Made by a program: the position numbers and the translations under genes. DNA of 64,000 bases from Curtobacterium oceanosedimentum (GTDB lineage Bacteria > Actinomycetota > Actinomycetes > Actinomycetales > Microbacteriaceae), in NCBI RefSeq assembly GCF_020297365.1, contig NZ_JAIXIG010000014.1:1-64000 (forward strand), read 5' to 3'. Position 1 is the first letter of the stretch. Each line of letters starts with the position of its first letter. The notes beneath the pieces are model-generated. The model was not told where the DNA came from, did not search any database, and saw only the letters and a program-made list of their open reading frames with translations. Positions 54,984 to 62,982 of the stretch are shown in pieces.

Positions 54984-55001
54984 GGGAGCGCCCGCGCTCC
55001 C
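54984..55001. terminator. Short hairpin between kinase and regulator genes
   Basis: GGGAGCG (54984-54990) pairs with CGCTCCC (54995-55001) around a 4-nt loop. It ends 2 bp before the TAGGCT box of the response regulator gene, so it may end the kinase message. Confidence 0.45.
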
Positions 55002-55016
55002 ACTAGGCTGGTCGGC

Positions 55017-55679
55017 ATGAGCGACGGCCCGGATGCAGCACGCATCCGGGCCGTCGTCGTGGACGACGCCGTCCTGCTCCGCGAGGGCCTGGCCCGCGTG
55101 CTCGACGAGGCCGGGATCGACGTGGTCGGGCAGTACTCGGACGCCCGGTCGTTCCTCGCGACCCTGCCCGACGGTGCACCCGACGTCGTCGTGATGGACG
55201 TCCGGATGCCCCCGACCTTCACCGACGAGGGCGTGCGCGCCGCCGTCGAGACCCGCCGGATCGCCCCGCGCACCGGCGTGCTCCTGCTGTCCCAGTACGT
55301 CGAGGCCACCTACGCCGAGGACGTCCTGGCCGCCGGAGCGACCGGCATCGGCTACCTGCTCAAGGACCGCGTCACCCGGCTCGAGGAGATCGACGACGCC
55401 GTCCGCCGCATCGCCGCGGGCGGCACGGTGCTCGACCCCGAGGTCGTGACGCAGCTGATGAGCCGCCGCCGCGATCCCCTCGCGGCGCTCACCCCGCGGG
55501 AGCGCGACGTGCTCGGGTTGATGGCCGAGGGCCGCACGAACGCCGCGATCGCGCGCGCCCTGGTGATCGGCACCGGCGCCGTCGAGAAGCACGTCTCCAG
55601 CATCTTCGGCAAGCTCGCGCTCGAGGACACCGGAGAGGACCACCGCCGCGTCCTCGCCGTCCTCGCCTACCTCGGATGA
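55017..55679 (+). CDS. NarL/LuxR-type response regulator
   Basis: This 220-residue protein has a receiver domain with acidic D16-D17, phospho-acceptor D61 in VVVMDVRMPP and the conserved Lys in YLLKDR, followed by a LuxR-type helix-turn-helix with LTPRERDVLGLMAEGRTNAA at about 160-180. It is the partner of the kinase. A TAGGCT box ends 7 nt before the ATG, so it can also be transcribed alone as a leaderless message. Confidence 0.95.
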   Translation: MSDGPDAARIRAVVVDDAVLLREGLARVLDEAGIDVVGQYSDARSFLATLPDGAPDVVVMDVRMPPTFTDEGVRAAVETRRIAPRTGVLLLSQYVEATYAEDVLAAGATGIGYLLKDRVTRLEEIDDAVRRIAAGGTVLDPEVVTQLMSRRRDPLAALTPRERDVLGLMAEGRTNAAIARALVIGTGAVEKHVSSIFGKLALEDTGEDHRRVLAVLAYLG

Positions 55680-55692
55680 ACCGAGCCCGCGG

Positions 55693-56550
55693 GTGAACCG
55701 CGTCCCCGCTCCCCTGCTGGCGCTGACCGCGATGGTGTCCGTCCAGGTCGGCGCCGCGATCGCCAAGACCCACTTCGACGACGTCGGTGCAGTCGGCGCC
55801 GCCACGCTCCGGCTCGTCATCGGCGCCGTCGTGCTCGCCCTGGTGGTGCGGCCGCGTGTGCGGCACTGGACGCGCGCCCAGTGGCTCGGCGCCGTCGGCC
55901 TCGGCCTCGCCCTGGGCGGCATGAACGTGTTCATCTACTTGTCGTTCGCGAGCATCTCGATCGGGATCGCCGTGACGATCGAGTTCCTCGGACCCCTCGC
56001 CCTGTCGCTCGTGCACACCCGACGGTGGCGCGACGCGGTGTGGGCCCTGCTCGCGCTCGCCGGTGTCGTGCTGCTCGGCATCGGTCCGACCGCCGTCACG
56101 GAGGTCGACGGGGTGGTCTGGGCCGTGCTCGCCGCCGCGTGCTGGGCCGGCTACATCGTGATGAACCGGCGCGTGGGCGCCGCGATCCCCGGCGTCGACG
56201 GGCTCGTCGTGTCGATGGTCGTCGCGATGCTCGTGGCGCTGCCGTTCGGACTGCCGTCCGCGGTCGACGGCGTCCTGCGGGAACCGAGGCTCCTGGTCGT
56301 CTTCGGCGCCGTGGCCGTGCTGTCCAGCGTGCTGCCGTACGCGCTCGAGATGCTCGCCCTGCGCCGCATGCCCACGCGCGTGTTCGGCGTGCTGCAGAGC
56401 CTCGGCCCGGCGATCGCGGCCCTCGCCGGCCTGGTCGTGCTCGCCGAGGGCCTCTCGGTGCTCGAGACGGTCGCCCTGGCGTGCGTCACGGCGGCCAGCG
56501 TCGGTGTGACGCTGTCGTCGCGTCGCCGACGCGACGGACCGGTGGCGTGA
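55693..56550 (+). CDS. EamA-family exporter (RhtA-like)
   Basis: This 285-residue protein has ten hydrophobic segments in two EamA halves and resembles the RhtA threonine/homoserine exporter group, with HFDDVGAVGAATLRL and SISIGIAVTIEFLGPLA early on and MPTRVFGVLQSLGPAIAALAG late (last motif split as MPTRVFGVLQ / SLGPAIAALAG). The substrate is unknown. The GTG start is 13 bp after the response regulator stop, so the gene may be in its transcript and under its control. Confidence 0.88.
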   Translation: MNRVPAPLLALTAMVSVQVGAAIAKTHFDDVGAVGAATLRLVIGAVVLALVVRPRVRHWTRAQWLGAVGLGLALGGMNVFIYLSFASISIGIAVTIEFLGPLALSLVHTRRWRDAVWALLALAGVVLLGIGPTAVTEVDGVVWAVLAAACWAGYIVMNRRVGAAIPGVDGLVVSMVVAMLVALPFGLPSAVDGVLREPRLLVVFGAVAVLSSVLPYALEMLALRRMPTRVFGVLQSLGPAIAALAGLVVLAEGLSVLETVALACVTAASVGVTLSSRRRRDGPVA

Positions 56551-56558
56551 GACGAAGC

Positions 56559-56606
56559 GGAGGCCCGGATCACGTCCGCCGACAGCGGTGCGTGATCCGG
56601 GCCTCC
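56559..56606. terminator. Bidirectional terminator after the EamA gene
   Basis: A 16-bp perfect stem (GGAGGCCCGGATCACG, 56559-56574, and complement at 56591-56606) with a 16-nt loop lies between convergent stops. Confidence 0.88.
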
Positions 56607-56617
56607 AGGAAGACCGT

Positions 56618-56770
56618 CTACTCGTCGCGCAGGAAGTCTGCGTACGTGGGTTCCGACTGCTCCCCCGACAGCAGCGCCGGATCGTTGATCCGGCGCTCGA
56701 CGTAGGCGCTGATGACCTCAGGCGGGGTGAGCACGTGGGCGACCCAGGACGGCACCGCTGCGTTCTTCAT
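56618..56770 (-). CDS. 50-residue protein of unknown function
   Basis: The start MKNAAVPSW is preceded by GAGGAGGCACC, a very strong ribosome-binding site. The 50-residue product is soluble, with LTPPEVISAYVERRIND in the middle and an acidic C-terminus (YADFLRDE). The layout, a short acidic protein with a helical middle, would fit a small regulatory or antitoxin-like protein, but nothing in the sequence proves this. A TTGACA -35 box overlaps the stop of the upstream SOS-controlled gene, so it may have its own promoter. Confidence 0.65.
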   Translation of the reverse strand: MKNAAVPSWVAHVLTPPEVISAYVERRINDPALLSGEQSEPTYADFLRDE

Positions 56771-56873
56771 GGTGCCTCCTCGTCCGTGACCGGCACTCGG
56801 TTCGAATGCCTCGATCAGTGAGTTACTTGCCGACCCGGTACTCGCTAAACCATCCTCGCGCTCGAGCCCGATG

Positions 56874-57197
56874 TCAACGCAGTGCGTCATGCGGAGTCCG
56901 CATCGCGCTGTCTGCGCGCAGTGTCCGGTGCTTCACGGCTGAACGCCAGACCCACGCCTCGGCCTGTTGCCCGAACTGCGCCCACTCGACCAGCACGGCA
57001 TCGCGGGTCCAGCTCTTGGCGAAGGCCTTCACCCGGACGTGGAAGGTCGGGAACTGGATCCAGGCCCACACCGGCTTCGGGGTCACGGCGTGGCAGACGT
57101 CGGCACCGCGGGCGTCCTCGGAGAGCGAGTACGCGCGCGGACGCTCGACCTCCGGGTGTTCCGGGGGCTGCCACCGGTTCTCGCGACGCCGTCCCAC
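56874..57197 (-). CDS. SOS-controlled small protein of unknown function
   Basis: The GTG at 57197 gives 107 residues with a basic N-terminus (GRRRENRW) and an aromatic-rich core (KPVWAWIQFPTFHVRVKAF and EAWVWRSAVKH). No known domain recognised; the pattern of alternating V/W/A strands suggests a small beta-rich, possibly nucleic-acid-binding fold. The promoter is explicit: TTGACT (57232-57227), 17 bp, TCGAAT (57209-57204), 6 nt, GTG, with a perfect LexA box over the spacer and -10. It should be induced by DNA damage from a leaderless message. Confidence 0.8.
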   Translation of the reverse strand: MGRRRENRWQPPEHPEVERPRAYSLSEDARGADVCHAVTPKPVWAWIQFPTFHVRVKAFAKSWTRDAVLVEWAQFGQQAEAWVWRSAVKHRTLRADSAMRTPHDALR

Positions 57198-57204
57198 GAC
57201 GGTA

Positions 57205-57222
57205 TTCGAACGTGTGTTCGAA
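57205..57222. promoter_or_regulatory. LexA (SOS) box
   Basis: TTCGAACGTGTGTTCGAA contains the actinobacterial LexA consensus TCGAAC-N4-GTTCGA without mismatch, extended to 7 bp per arm. It covers the spacer and -10 box of the minus-strand gene that starts at 57197. Confidence 0.93.
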
Positions 57223-57490
57223 CGGCAGTCAAGTCCGCCGCGTCGTCTGGACGAGCACGCGTCGCCGGACGGGCGTGTCGTCGCGTCACCGGGGCGAGGC
57301 GGACGGGGCGACCCGCGCCGCCGCGGCGCTGACGGTCCTGGTGCACCATCCACGGGCGGAGCAGACCGGAACCGTCATCGCGCGGACACGGCGTCCCCAC
57401 TCCTCGCCGACCGGAGCAGCTGGCGGACCCGGTACCACAGCGGGCCGGGGCGTCTTCCGCCGGTGGTGCCGCCGGGCGGACAGTCCGGGC

Positions 57491-57925
57491 ATGCAGAGCA
57501 GCACGGGGGTACAGGTGGTGTCGGCGGCCGCGGTGGTGGCGGCGCTGGTGGCCGGGGTGGGCGGCGCGCTGGGAACCCCGTGGTTCCTGTCGTGGGGACC
57601 GCCGTCCGGGGTGGTGCGGGCCGGTGCGGTGCTCGCCGGGATCGCCGGCGTGGTCGTGCTCGTCGCCGCCCGGCGGACACGGGATCGCCGGGCGCTCGCG
57701 TTCGCGGTGTCCGTGCTCGCATTCGCGGTGATGCAGGTGGGCCCGGCGTGGGCGGTCGGCGTGCTCCTCGTCGTCGTGCAGGGCGCCCTCGTGGCCTTCG
57801 GCGTCCTCACGTCCCGCGACGAGCGGGGCGCGCAGCGGGTCCTCGGTCGGGTCGTCGCGGTGCCGCTCCTGCGCCCGGTCGGTCGGGGCGTCGGCGCGCT
57901 CTGGGCATCGGCCGAGGTGCGCTGA
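57491..57925 (+). CDS. Small membrane protein
   Basis: From ATG 57491 the 144-residue product has four hydrophobic segments (about 7-30, 38-58, 68-82 and 84-104) and a basic C-terminal tail. No family recognised and no clear ribosome-binding site, but the segments are well formed and the frame is closed by adjacent genes on both sides. The open frame continues far upstream over the SOS-controlled gene, which argues for caution on the start. The 293 bp before it (57198-57490) hold the LexA box and nothing else recognisable. Confidence 0.55.
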   Translation: MQSSTGVQVVSAAAVVAALVAGVGGALGTPWFLSWGPPSGVVRAGAVLAGIAGVVVLVAARRTRDRRALAFAVSVLAFAVMQVGPAWAVGVLLVVVQGALVAFGVLTSRDERGAQRVLGRVVAVPLLRPVGRGVGALWASAEVR

Positions 57926-57970
57926 CCACCCGCTGTCGCCAGCGCAGACCGAGGTCAGCGCCGACCGTGA

Positions 57971-59374
57971 TCAGCGCAGCCCGGCGGCGGTCTCCGGTGC
58001 CTCCTCGGGAACGGACCAGGGTTCCGAGGTCATCCCGCCGCCACCGCGGATCGAGCGGACCGCGCCGTCGGCGGCGCGGTCGTAGGTGACGTCCTCGTCG
58101 ATCGACCCGAACCGGTTGCCGGCGGTCATCCGCAGGGTGTCGGCGTCGACGACCTCGAGTCGCGTGGGCGTGTCGAGGGGGTCCGGCGCGGAGGGATCGA
58201 CCTCGACGAGGCGGGCACCGATGCGGGCGACGTCGGTCACCCCCCACGGGTTGGCGAACCGGCCGGTGAACGTGGCGGGGTCGACGCCGTCCGGGATCGG
58301 CGTGCCCGGGGCGTCGGCGTCGGCCGCCGCGTCGAGCAGGCGCACGATCGCGGTGGCGATGAGGGAGGCCGGCCCCGAGGCCGCACTCGTCAGCACCGAG
58401 ACGACCAGACCGGACTCCGGGTCGAACACCGACTGCGTGATGTGGCCGGGGAATCCGCCGGAGTGGCCGCGCACCTCGCGGTCGCCGATGCGGTCGACGA
58501 TGAAGCCGGCACCGTAGCCACGCCCGGCCGGGTCGTCGGTGGCGCTCCAGGCCTTCCGCTGCGCCAGGCGCTTCGAGTGGTCGGTGAGCAGGGTGCCCTG
58601 TCCGATGACGTGCTGCGAGAAGTACCGGACCAGGTCGGACGCCGTGCCGTGGAAGCCCGTGGCCGCCGCCATCGCGCGGGTGTCGACGTGGTCGATGCGT
58701 CGCCGGTGTCGCGCGGCGTGGAACCCGGTGTACCCGACCACGAACTCGTCGGCGCGTGCCGGGTCCCAGTCCGGGCCGGTGTTCCGCAGACCCAGGGGTT
58801 CGGTGATCGACTCGCGGACGTACTCGTTGTACGGCTTCCCCGACACCGCGGCGATGACCAGTCCGAGCAGGGCGTAGCCGAGGTTCGAGTAGTTGAACGC
58901 CGACCCGGCGGGGACCTTCTGGCCGCGGTCGAGCACGAGCGCGAGGAGTTCCTGCTCGTCGGGGAACGGTCGGAGCAGCGACCAGTGGTCACCGTCGTGC
59001 CCGTCGCGCAGCACGCCGGCGCCCATCTCCATGAGCTCCCGCAGCGTCGCGTCGGCGATCGGCGACCCGCCGTCGACCAGGGCGGCGACATACGTGCCGA
59101 CGGTGTCATCGAGCCGGAGCGCACCGCGTTCGACGAGCTGCAGCAGGGCCGTCGCCGTGAAGGTCTTCGAGTGCGAGGCGATCCGGAACAGGTCCGTGGT
59201 GGTCAGGCGCCGCCCGGCCTCGACATCGGCGTACCCCCAGGCCTCGTCGAACAGCACCTCGCCCTCGTACCCGACGGCCACCTGCACGCCCGGCACCCGC
59301 AACTGCCACACCTTGTACGACACCCACTCGCGGACGTAGGGCAGGACGGTCTCGTACGCGGCGCGGTTCGACAT
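57971..59374 (-). CDS. Serine hydrolase, class C beta-lactamase fold
   Basis: The 467 residues start at ATG 59374 (GGAAGG upstream). They contain the penicillin-recognising motifs S67-H-S-K70, YSN in FNYSNLGYALLG near 160 and HSGG in RGHSGGFPGHI near 310. A C-terminal beta-rich domain of about 100 residues follows. There is no signal peptide, so it is more likely a cytoplasmic esterase or D-amino peptidase than a resistance enzyme. It is divergent from the paiB-like gene, 34 bp apart. Confidence 0.9.
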   Translation of the reverse strand: MSNRAAYETVLPYVREWVSYKVWQLRVPGVQVAVGYEGEVLFDEAWGYADVEAGRRLTTTDLFRIASHSKTFTATALLQLVERGALRLDDTVGTYVAALVDGGSPIADATLRELMEMGAGVLRDGHDGDHWSLLRPFPDEQELLALVLDRGQKVPAGSAFNYSNLGYALLGLVIAAVSGKPYNEYVRESITEPLGLRNTGPDWDPARADEFVVGYTGFHAARHRRRIDHVDTRAMAAATGFHGTASDLVRYFSQHVIGQGTLLTDHSKRLAQRKAWSATDDPAGRGYGAGFIVDRIGDREVRGHSGGFPGHITQSVFDPESGLVVSVLTSAASGPASLIATAIVRLLDAAADADAPGTPIPDGVDPATFTGRFANPWGVTDVARIGARLVEVDPSAPDPLDTPTRLEVVDADTLRMTAGNRFGSIDEDVTYDRAADGAVRSIRGGGGMTSEPWSVPEEAPETAAGLR

Positions 59375-59408
59375 GGGCCCAGCCTTCCATGTGTGCCACG
59401 CTCGGACC

Positions 59409-60062
59409 ATGCGCCGCACACCGCACTTCCTGATGACCGACGTCGACGAGGTCCGACGCCTCATCGCCGCGAACCCGTGGGCGACGATCGTGTCGCACAC
59501 GGCGGCGGGACTCGTCGCGTCCCACTACCCGGTGCTGCTCGAGGCGCCCGGTCCCGACGACGACCCCGACACGATCGTCCTGGTGTCCCACGTCGGCCGT
59601 CCCGACGAGGTCGCGCACGAGCTCGGCCGGCACGAGGTCCTCGTGGTCTTCCAGGGCCCGCACGGCTACGTCTCCCCCGCCTGGTACCCGCCGGAGCAGT
59701 TCGTGCCGACCTGGAACCACGTCACCGCTCACGTGTGGGGAACGCCGGAGATCCTGTCCGACGACGAGAACTTCCGGGTGCTCGGTGAACTCGTCGACCA
59801 CTTCGAGCAGGGCATGCCGTCGCCGGTGTCGCTGCAGGTGGACGAGGACACCGCTCGCCGGATCGCGAAGGGCACCGTCGGGATCCGGATCCGCGTCACC
59901 CGGTTCGACGCGCGCGCCAAGCTGTCGCAGAACAAGGCCCCCGAGGTGGTCGAGCAGATCATCGCCGGCCTGCGCGGTGACGGCCCGTACGCCTCGCCGG
60001 CGCTCGCCGACGAGATGGCACGGGCACACGCGGCGCGTGCGGACCGTACGGAGGCGAGATGA
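59409..60062 (+). CDS. PaiB-like FMN-binding negative regulator
   Basis: This 217-residue protein has the split-barrel FMN-binding fold of the PaiB family: PHFLMTDVDEVRRLI at the start, PATIVSH-like NPWATIVSHTAAGLVASHYP, then YVSPAWYPPEQFVPTWNHVT (the conserved PxWYxxxxxVPTWNYxxVH pattern). GIRIRVTRFDARAKLSQNK is the usual C-terminal signature. PaiB acts in regulating sporulation and protease genes in Bacillus; the role here is unknown. It overlaps the amidohydrolase gene by 4 bp. Confidence 0.92.
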   Translation: MRRTPHFLMTDVDEVRRLIAANPWATIVSHTAAGLVASHYPVLLEAPGPDDDPDTIVLVSHVGRPDEVAHELGRHEVLVVFQGPHGYVSPAWYPPEQFVPTWNHVTAHVWGTPEILSDDENFRVLGELVDHFEQGMPSPVSLQVDEDTARRIAKGTVGIRIRVTRFDARAKLSQNKAPEVVEQIIAGLRGDGPYASPALADEMARAHAARADRTEAR

Positions 60063-61534
60063 CGGAGATCCTGCTGCGAACGGTCCGGCGCGTGGGCACC
60101 TCCGGAGCCCCTGCCGACGTCCGCATCGTCGACGGTCGCGTGACCGCGATCGCTCCGACCGGCACGCTCGATCCCACGAGCCCCGACGCCGACGTCGTCG
60201 AGACCGCCGGCGCGTGGCTCGGTCCGGGCCTGGTCGACCACCACACGCACTTCGACCAGTGGGCGCTCGTCCGGCGCCGCGTCGACGTCACCGGCTGCGA
60301 CTCCGCCGAGGCCACCGCGGACCTGCTCGCCCGGGCCGCGCGCGCCGACGTGGCGGACCGCCTGCTCGTCGGACACGGCTACCGCGACGGGACGTGGCCC
60401 CGCCCTGCGCGACGCGAGCTGCTCGACCAGGCCGCACCGGGCCTCCCGGTCGTCGTCATCAGCGCGGACCTGCACGCCGTGTGGTGCAATGCGCTCGCGC
60501 TCGCCCACTTCGGCGTCGTGCTCGGCCGGCCGCTCGAGACGGGCGAGGACGGCGTGGTGCGCGAGCAGGACGCGTTCGACGTGACCGGTGCGCTGTCGCA
60601 GGTGCCGGACGCCGTGCTCGACGCCGCCGTCGCCGACGCCGCCGAGGCGGCCGCCGCCCGCGGGGTGACGGGCGTCGTCGACCTGGAGATGCGCTTCGGA
60701 CTCGACCGGTGGCGTCGGCGGATCCACGCCGGCACCGATGCGATCCGGGTGGCCTCCGGGGTCTACCCGGACGACCTCGACGACGTGATCGCGCGCGGGC
60801 TGCGCACCGGGGACGTCGTCGCGGGCACGCGGGGGCTGCTCACGATGGGTCCGTTCAAGGTGATCACCGACGGCTCGCTCGGCACCCGGACCGCCGCGAT
60901 GGCATCGGGCGAGGGCGTGCTCGCCTACCCGTTCGAGGACCTCGTCGCGGTGGTCCGGCGTGCCGTCGCCGCCGGGCTCGTCCCCGCGATCCACGCCATC
61001 GGGGACCGCGCGAACACCAACGCCCTCGACGTCTTCGAGGCCGTCGGCACCCGCGGGACCATCGAGCACGCGCAGCTGCTCGTCGACAGCGACGTCGAGC
61101 GGTTCGCCCGGCTCGGGGTCGCCGCGTCGGTGCAGCCCGAGCACGCCATGGACGACCGCGACATCGCCGATCGGCACTGGGCGGGCCACACCGACCGGGC
61201 CTTCGCCTTCGCGTCGCTCTCCCGGGCCGGCGCCCGCGTGCTGCTCGGGTCGGACGCCCCGGTCGCGCCGCTGGACCCGTGGGTGTCGATGGCGGCGGCC
61301 GTCGGTCGGGACCGCGACGGCCGGGAGCCGTGGCACCCGGAGGAGCGGCTCTCGGCGCTGACCGCGTGGACGGGGTCGACGGTCGGGGGTCGGACGTCGG
61401 TTGCGGTCGGCGACGTCGCGGACCTGGTGCTCGTCGAGTCCGACCCGCTGGCCGACGCCCCGTCGTCGGCGCTGCGGTCGATGCGGGTGCTCGCCACCGC
61501 GGTCGCGGGGCGGTTCACGCACCGCGAGCTGTAG
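60059..61534 (+). CDS. YtcJ-like metal-dependent amidohydrolase
   Basis: This 491-residue amidohydrolase has the metal-binding HxH in GLVDHHTHFDQW near 60, a later IHAIGDRAN segment near 310 and HWAGHTDRAFAF/LGSDAPVAP near 375-400, matching the amidohydrolase family 3 (YtcJ) group. The substrate is unknown. The ATGA overlap with the paiB-like gene implies coupled expression. Its stop abuts the convergent glycosylase stop without a gap. Confidence 0.92.
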   Translation: MTEILLRTVRRVGTSGAPADVRIVDGRVTAIAPTGTLDPTSPDADVVETAGAWLGPGLVDHHTHFDQWALVRRRVDVTGCDSAEATADLLARAARADVADRLLVGHGYRDGTWPRPARRELLDQAAPGLPVVVISADLHAVWCNALALAHFGVVLGRPLETGEDGVVREQDAFDVTGALSQVPDAVLDAAVADAAEAAAARGVTGVVDLEMRFGLDRWRRRIHAGTDAIRVASGVYPDDLDDVIARGLRTGDVVAGTRGLLTMGPFKVITDGSLGTRTAAMASGEGVLAYPFEDLVAVVRRAVAAGLVPAIHAIGDRANTNALDVFEAVGTRGTIEHAQLLVDSDVERFARLGVAASVQPEHAMDDRDIADRHWAGHTDRAFAFASLSRAGARVLLGSDAPVAPLDPWVSMAAAVGRDRDGREPWHPEERLSALTAWTGSTVGGRTSVAVGDVADLVLVESDPLADAPSSALRSMRVLATAVAGRFTHREL

Positions 61535-62464
61535 CTACTTCTGGTCCTTCGGGCACCAGTAGAGCTTGCGGCCGGCCATGTCCGCCATCCGGATCTCGGT
61601 GCCGCAGACCCGGCAGGGCTCGTCCTGGCGGTGGTACACCCAGTGGCGGTCCTTCCGCGAGCGCACCGCCTTCTCGTGGTCGGCCTCGGACAGGTCGTCC
61701 ATGGTCAGCATCAGGCCGTCGCGGACGCCGTCGTGCAGCAGCTTCGACCAGTCCGCCCACAGCGCCTTCGCCTGCTTCACGGTGATCTTCTTGCCCGGCT
61801 TGTACGGGTCGATGCGCTGCCGGAACAGCAGCTCGGCACGGTAGATGTTGCCGATGCCGGCCACGACGGACTGGTCCATCAGCAGCTGGCCGATGGCGAC
61901 GTTGCGCTTCCGGACGTTCTCGACGAAGACCTTCTCGGCCTCGGGCCCGTCGTCGTTCATCGGGTCGGGACCGAGCTTGTCGAGTGCACGCTGCACCTCG
62001 GCCGGGGTCTCGACGACGCACGCGGTGGGGCCGCGGAGGTCGGCGACGGTGTCCTCGGTGAGGATCCGGACGCGCACCTGGCCGACGGGGTCAGGCGGGA
62101 AGGACTCGATCGGGTCCTCCACCTTCTCCTGCTCGGCCATCCGGTACCGGGCCAGTCGCGGCGCACCGATCGACGACAGGGACTCCTCGCCGTCGCCGTC
62201 CTCGGACAGCGCCTGGGCGGTGGAGATCATGCCCGCGAAGTCCCAGGCCCCGTAGAGCCCGAGGTGGACGCGCAGGAACAGGTCGCCCTCGAACTCCAGG
62301 AACATCTGCTTGGCCACGGCGCGCGCGGCGATGAGCGTCCTGCCGTCGAGCTGCTCAGCGCCCGCAGCGAAGCGGCCCTGCGGGCTCGACACCTCGCAGC
62401 GCTTGCCGACGAAGTGCCGGGTGAACTGGTTGGCGATGCGGTGGACGGAGTGACCCTCGGGCAT
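61535..62464 (-). CDS. Fpg/Nei-family DNA glycosylase (Nei2-like)
   Basis: This enzyme family excises oxidised bases and nicks the DNA by beta/delta elimination. The 309 residues begin MPEGHSVHR, with catalytic P2 and E3. The helix-two-turn-helix SVVAGIGNIYRAELLF is near 205. The C-terminal zinc finger has C284, C287 and C304, but the position of the fourth Cys is Asp 307 (WCPKDQK). The PEGH start and length match actinobacterial Nei2 rather than MutM. It is the last gene of an XRE-rpiB-nei operon. Confidence 0.93.
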   Translation of the reverse strand: MPEGHSVHRIANQFTRHFVGKRCEVSSPQGRFAAGAEQLDGRTLIAARAVAKQMFLEFEGDLFLRVHLGLYGAWDFAGMISTAQALSEDGDGEESLSSIGAPRLARYRMAEQEKVEDPIESFPPDPVGQVRVRILTEDTVADLRGPTACVVETPAEVQRALDKLGPDPMNDDGPEAEKVFVENVRKRNVAIGQLLMDQSVVAGIGNIYRAELLFRQRIDPYKPGKKITVKQAKALWADWSKLLHDGVRDGLMLTMDDLSEADHEKAVRSRKDRHWVYHRQDEPCRVCGTEIRMADMAGRKLYWCPKDQK

Positions 62465-62474
62465 GCGGACCTGT

Positions 62475-62972
62475 CTACTCGGTCGAGCCGTCGATCTGCT
62501 TGCCGGCGATGTGCCCCGTCCGCTCGTACTCGGCGAGCTGGGCGATGCGGCGGGCGTGGCGCTCCTCGCCCGAGAACGGCTCGGCGACGAACAGGTCGAC
62601 GAACCGGATGGCCTCGTCCTCGGTGTGCTGACGGGCACCGATGGAGATGACGTTCGCGTCGTTGTGCTGGCGGGCGAGGACGGCGGTCGACTCGTTCCAC
62701 ACGAGGGCGGCGCGGATGCCCTCGACCTTGTTCGCGGCGATCTGCTCGCCGTTGCCGGAGCCACCGAACACGACGCCGAGGGCCTGGACGCCGGCACGCT
62801 GGTCCTGCACCACGGCGTGCGCGGCGTTGATGCAGAACGAGGGGTAGTCGTCGAGTGCGTCGTACTCGGTCGGACCGTGATCCACCACCTCGTGCCCGGC
62901 TGCCGTCAGGTGGTCGCCCAGGGTCTTGGTGAACTCGAGGCCGGCATGGTCCGTTCCGAGGTGGATGCGCAT
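62475..62972 (-). CDS. rpiB: Ribose-5-phosphate isomerase B
   Basis: RpiB interconverts ribose-5-phosphate and ribulose-5-phosphate in the pentose phosphate pathway. The 165-residue protein has TDHAG at 7-11 and GGSGNGEQIAANK near 72, with Glu at the base position as in the mycobacterial RpiB class rather than Cys as in E. coli. It lies 10 bp after the XRE gene and 10 bp before the glycosylase gene. Confidence 0.95.
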   Translation of the reverse strand: MRIHLGTDHAGLEFTKTLGDHLTAAGHEVVDHGPTEYDALDDYPSFCINAAHAVVQDQRAGVQALGVVFGGSGNGEQIAANKVEGIRAALVWNESTAVLARQHNDANVISIGARQHTEDEAIRFVDLFVAEPFSGEERHARRIAQLAEYERTGHIAGKQIDGSTE

Positions 62973-62982
62973 GGGACCGATC

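Noticed and set aside
56805-56825. Second LexA box before the 50-residue gene (TTCGAATGCCTCGAT)
   Set aside because: Only one arm matches the TCGAAC...GTTCGA consensus; the other arm and the spacing do not fit.
57971-59374. Secreted beta-lactamase conferring resistance
   Set aside because: The motifs are those of the wider serine hydrolase family, there is no signal peptide, and the long C-terminal domain is not found in class C beta-lactamases.
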